A stretch of 64,000 nucleotides of DNA, taken from Synaphobranchus kaupii. Lineage: Eukaryota; Chordata; Actinopteri; Anguilliformes; Synaphobranchidae. The notes below the pieces were generated by a model. That model saw only the letters and a program-made list of their open reading frames with translations, did not search any database and was not told the DNA's origin. Within the stretch, counting starts at the first letter, position 1; each line of letters begins with the position of its first letter. Position numbers and translations under genes: made by a program. This document shows, in pieces, positions 59,889 through 64,000 of this stretch. Location of the stretch: assembly GCA_029718625.1 (NCBI GenBank), contig CM056377.1:112245641-112309640 (forward strand). The letters are read 5' to 3'.

Positions 59889-61056
59889 ACATTACATTAC
59901 ATTACAATCATTTGGCGGACGCTTTTATCCAAAGCGACGTACAACAAGTGCATATTGAAGGTCATTGACGCGACTACAAAGCGAATCCGACAAAGCACAA
60001 CTTTCTCACAGCATAGGAGCTATCCCTAGTAATAAACATGAGTAGTACACACAGTCAGCTATACATTCTGAACTATAAAATAACCAAAAACACAAGTTAA
60101 ATAGAAAACAAGCAAAAAACAGGAAGCGAGTACTATAGAATGGAATGGCCCTATATAGGTAGTTTAATCGAGGTGGAGTCTGAAAAAGTGTGTTTTCAGA
60201 CCACAACGAAAAACAGCAGTGTTTCAGCTGAGCGCAGCAGAGTGGGGAGTTCGTTCCACCACTGGGGAGCTAGGGTGGAAAAGCTCCGCAGTCGGGAAGA
60301 GTGGGAGCCGTTAACACGGAGGGAGGGAAGTGCAAGTCGCCCTGCAGCAGCAGAGCGAAGTGGTCGAGCAGGAGCGTAGTGCTGGATTAAGTCCTGTAGG
60401 TAGGAGGGGCCTGACCTTTTGGCTGCAGTGTAGGCCAGGGTCAGAACTTTGAACCTGATCCTGGCCATGACCGGCAGCCAGTGGAGTGACCTCAGCAGTG
60501 GGGTGACGTGCGAGAACTTCGGGAGGTTGAACACAAGCCGAGCAGCCGCGTTCTGTAGGTGGTCAGGTGCGGCTGAATGCTCCTGATGTTGTACAGGAGG
60601 AACCTGCAGGACCGTGCCGTTGCCCTGATGTGTTCTTTGAAGTCCAGCTGGTTGTCCAGGACCACTCCCAGGTTCCTTGCAGAGCGGGAGGCGGTCACCA
60701 TGGTTCCGTCGACGGTGATGGCAGGTCTAGGAGCAGGGAGGTCTTGTATGGCATGAAGAGCAGCTCAGTCTTGTCAAGGTTGAGCTTCAGGTGATGGCTA
60801 GACATCCACTCAGAGATGTCAGCCAGGCAAGCAGATATCCTTTCTTTTACCTGTGGGGTAGAGGGAGGGAAAGAGAGGAAGAGTTGAGTGTCGTCAGCAT
60901 AACTATGGTAAGAGAAGCCATGTGAATTAATAACCAAACCAAGAGACTTAGTGTAAATGGAGAACAGCAGAGGACCCAGTACAGATCCCTGCGGGACTCC
61001 TGTAAAAAGTGGATGAGGTGCAGAGACAGAGCCTAACTGCAAACAATTCAAAATGA
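59889..61056 (-). mobile_element. L2-type LINE, 5'-truncated (minus orientation)
   Basis: The 3' tail on the minus strand is GTACGTCGCTTTGGATAAAA then GCGTCCGCCAAATG and (TAATG)n. The pol C-terminal half lies directly upstream. The tail is shared with the SINE at 53.86-54.08 kb. The 5' edge near 61,056 borders a tandem duplication. Confidence 0.85.
60196..61051 (-). pseudogene. L2-type reverse transcriptase, C-terminal half, frameshifted
   Basis: Three consecutive minus-strand frames tile the region. The first (61,051-60,695) has [17 protein letters not shown] and [14 protein letters not shown], containing the catalytic Asp pair of the polymerase palm, then [17 protein letters not shown]. 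The second (60,701-60,492) has RNLGVVLDNQLDFKEHI, the next conserved box. The third (60,534-60,196) has FSHVTPLLRSLHWLPVMARI and APQWWNELP, the usual C-terminal segment. Such enzymes copy their RNA into a nicked target. Frame changes near 60,700 and 60,530 and loss of the 5' half make it inactive. Confidence 0.92.
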
Positions 61057-61447
61057 ACTAAGCTACAGAGTGACTCCAATCTGTTCAATTAACTAACAAC
61101 AGCTGAAAGCAATGAAAAAAAGATATGCTTATCTGAATCCGAGCGTAGCCTAGACGATCCTCGACACAGCAATATGCACTCTGAGGTGATGAGCTGCAAA
61201 CACACTTAATATACACGCGTGAAACTGGTTCCAACTCGTTCAAATTAGCAACACAAAAGACAGGTAGCTGGCCCAATCACAGCGAGCAAGCTACGGACTA
61301 ACTGCAAACAATTCAAAATGAACTAAGCTACCGAGTGACTCCAATCTGTTCAATTAACTAACAACAGCTGAAAGCAATGAAAAAAAGATACGCTTATCTG
61401 AATCCTAGCGTAGCCTAGACGATCCTCGACACAGCAAAATGCACTCG
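61033..61447. repeat. Direct duplication, about 150 bp, 265 bp apart
   Basis: 61,033-61,182 and 61,298-61,447 match closely (CTAACTGCAAACAATTCAAA ... GCCTAGACGATCCTCGACAC). The first copy begins within the start of the LINE fragment, so the duplicated unit includes a LINE/flank junction. Confidence 0.85.
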
Positions 61448-61470
61448 TGAAATAATAAATAATACACTAA

Positions 61471-61626
61471 GGGCCTGATTTACTAAGGCATTTAGCGTGT
61501 GCAAAACCTTTTAGCACACGCAAAGCCAATAACATGACCAATGATTGGTCAAGGTATTTGTTTTGCTCCAATCATTGGTTGTGTTATTAGTTTTGCACGA
61601 GCTAAAGTTCTTAGTAAATCAGGCCC
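61471..61626. mobile_element. 156-bp MITE with TAA target duplication (PIF/Harbinger-type)
   Basis: TAA at 61,468-61,470 and 61,627-61,629 flank inverted ends GGGCCTGATTTACTAAG and its complement. A 3-bp TAA duplication is typical of PIF/Harbinger elements. The interior contains another inverted pair (CCAATGATTGG / CCAATCATTGG). Confidence 0.82.
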
Positions 61627-61629
61627 TAA

Positions 61630-64000
61630 ATTAGGTAAACCTTTCATAATGATAGAATAATTTTATAGTAAGCATTAGTCTACACTTTTAAATACGTCAA
61701 AGTACATTGGTACCGGTACAATTCGAGAGTGAATTCAGTTGCCAATGTGTCTTGGTTGGTCATGTAATTCATATTATTCGGCTGACAGGTACTGCCAATG
61801 ATCTGCAAGAATCAAATTACCTTTAGTCAAGCTATTTGTAGGGCTGCACTGTCAATGCAGTTTTACTACGGCATAGTTTATCAGAGCAATGTTTGTCTCC
61901 AGGGAGAGGGTGAGGCTTAATCCCTGGCATGACTGCCAGATTTATCTCATCTGTAAACATAAGTCTCAAGTAGGTTTCTTGTATCACGCCAAACTGCAAG
62001 GGTTTCATCTGAAGAATACTTATGCAAAACTAACAAATAAAAGATACTGCAGTTGAACTAATGCACTAATGTCTCTTGATTCCAAGAGCGGTTTGTTGTA
62101 ATGTTCTTTTAATAAACACAGACTGTTTGCTGACATTTTTGGGTGTGGGCCAGTTTATTGAGCTAATAAGGAGATAAAGCAGACAGGTTTATTCAGGGGC
62201 TTCATTTGCATATTTGTTTTTGAATATTATAAACCATTTAAGCAGGTATGCCATTATTTGTACATAGTGAGGAGCATGGCACAAGCTAACTGACATGGCA
62301 ATTTTTTTTAATCATGTGTGATTACTAAATTGTTTTGCTGTCATTCTACATCTCAAGAAAAATTAATTCAGTTTGCTGTTTCCCTGCTTAACCAAACTCT
62401 CTTTCATGCTTCCTTCTATTTAGGAAATAGTCATTCAGCCGAGTTAAGTAATTAGTTGTGACCTTGAGCAGCACCAAGGAAATTCCTTGTGAGAAGTAGT
62501 GGCTCAAGTTCAACCCACAAGTAATAACGGTGCCACTAACCCTTTTCACATCAAACAGCTTTATATATAATGTTTTATATATAATGGTGTTAAAAACCAG
62601 AATTGCTCTCTGGTACCCTTTCACATTGCAGTGAAGTTGCCTAAATGGAATTAAATTGCTGGAATTATATACCTTTCACATTGCAGAAGTAAAAATCGGC
62701 CTTTCCATCTTGTGTGTGGCGTGCACATTTGAATGATAAAGCTTTTTTTTTTTTTTTTAAATCATCACCACCATCACATATTTGATGGTTTTCTGTTCAG
62801 CGTTTATGTAAACTTTTCCAGCAGATTATTTATTATGCTAACATGAGCCCTCTCCAACACACACCTGTGGGGAGAAGCTGTTTTGAAAGAATGTAAATGA
62901 GTAAACAAGGTCAATGAAAGGGATCAAATAAAACAAGGTAACATAATTGCACATTGGGAATCTTGACACGCATCAAACTCATGAGGCAAAATATTTTAAA
63001 AAAAAGATTGATCTGTCCTTTCAGATTATTCATGTTTTTAGTAATGCATTTATGAGAGCCAACTTAATGTAACACTTGGTTTGTGTTGATTTGTTATTTG
63101 ATAGTTTGGTTCACCAGCTCCATTCACACTGCAAAATTGCTGGATTATAGCCAGCAATAGACTACCTCACCTGCCAGCTGCTGCTGGTTATCTTGTGGGT
63201 GGAACCTTTTCACACTATAATGAGACTGGCTCTGACAGTCGGAAAAGCAAGTAGAAAGTGTCTTTTTCTATAGAATGAACTGGGTTATCGGCTGAATATG
63301 AACTGGGATCACTGACTGAATTACCTTATTTACACTGGCGTTAATTAGCTGCTTCTGATAAAATAACATTTTCTTGACGAGTTTGCTCCAGAAGATCACC
63401 TGAGGACACATAGCAAAACATGTCTTAATTAAGTCAGGAATTAAGTCAACTTGAATTTATAAATGGTCTGGCTCTTTAAATGTAAAAGTGATGTAAACAT
63501 GTCAAAAATGTCATTTTTTCCTAATGGGAGCTTTAGAAGACGTTCTGCCAGGGAGATTGCCTGCTCACCTCCGTGTGTTTGCAGCCAGTAAGTGCAAATG
63601 TTACCCTTTAGAAGGTCACTCGTCATCCATGCCTCTCTGCAATCTCAGTTTATCCTGCCTCCTCACTCTCTGCCACAGTTCTGAGGGGGAATGACAAACA
63701 TCACATGTCCCTGCTCCTGATAGGCCAAATAAATAAATAAATGGTAATGTTTTTTTAAGAAACTGGCAGTTGGTCCATGTTCCCAAATATCAAAATCTGC
63801 AAATTAGCAGAATAATACTGGTATGGCAAGTGCCCTTTTTGCCGTGGCAGCCTGCCATTGAAGCACTAACACAAGGGAAAACACTCAAATGTTAACGTGA
63901 AACAGACGACCATAGCCAGACAAGGTTCTGAAAAAGGTTACCAGAATATTTGACGGCATGAAATAATATTAATATTGACTTGTTATTTTCTGCACTTTTG
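61630..64000. other. 2.4 kb with no gene recognised
   Basis: AT-rich, apparently unique sequence with a poly-T run near 62,742. No splice-supported frame or element ends were recognised. Confidence 0.5.

Overview
The window looks like AT-rich, repeat-dense nuclear DNA from a teleost fish. The evidence is the mix of repeat families: Tc1-like elements with paired terminal repeats, hAT with a BED finger, TTAA-flanked and foldback MITEs, a tRNA-derived SINE sharing its tail with an L2-type LINE, a LINE remnant with a restriction-like endonuclease domain, Gypsy-style solo LTRs, and many dinucleotide microsatellites. I find no convincing complete host protein-coding gene. Protein similarity was judged by eye; no search was run.

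Layout. 1-2692 is a broken minus-strand hAT element: the C-terminal dimerisation domain runs off the left edge, the N-terminal BED finger lies about 1.8 kb away, and a 1.3 kb foldback repeat sits between them. 4.07-5.68 kb is a Tc1-like element with a second TA-flanked element inside it. 6.07-6.57 kb is a TA MITE with 35-bp perfect ends. 7.59-8.77 kb is a minus-strand solo LTR. 12.88-23.69 kb is one solo LTR with a 5-bp target duplication (TATTA), split by several later insertions. The largest is a 7,812-bp element (12,993-20,804) with 27-bp perfect terminal inverted repeats and an 8-bp duplication (CCTGGGCC). It has no recognisable transposase. It holds an LTR-like block and two weak, convergent spliced-gene candidates, and is the most unusual object here.

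25.67-27.55 kb is a long palindromic TA element with a 713-bp solo LTR inside one arm. 31.3-32.6 and 51.96-53.5 kb are two copies of one TTAA-flanked transposon; the first has a truncated Tc1 element inserted and the second keeps a frameshifted first exon. 40.9-41.9 kb is a non-LTR remnant with a PD..E-type endonuclease domain. 48.3-49.9 kb is a full-length but decayed Tc1 element. 53.86-54.08 kb is the SINE. 56.66-57.76 kb is a minisatellite of exactly twenty 55-bp units. 58.35-58.72 kb is a TTAA hairpin MITE, 59.9-61.05 kb an L2-type LINE, and 61.47-61.63 kb a TAA-flanked Harbinger-type MITE.

The stretches between are intergenic or intronic sequence in which I see no coding signal. Every recognisable transposase or polymerase frame is broken or partial, so the window reads as a graveyard of elements whose nesting gives a relative time order rather than as a set of cooperating genes.
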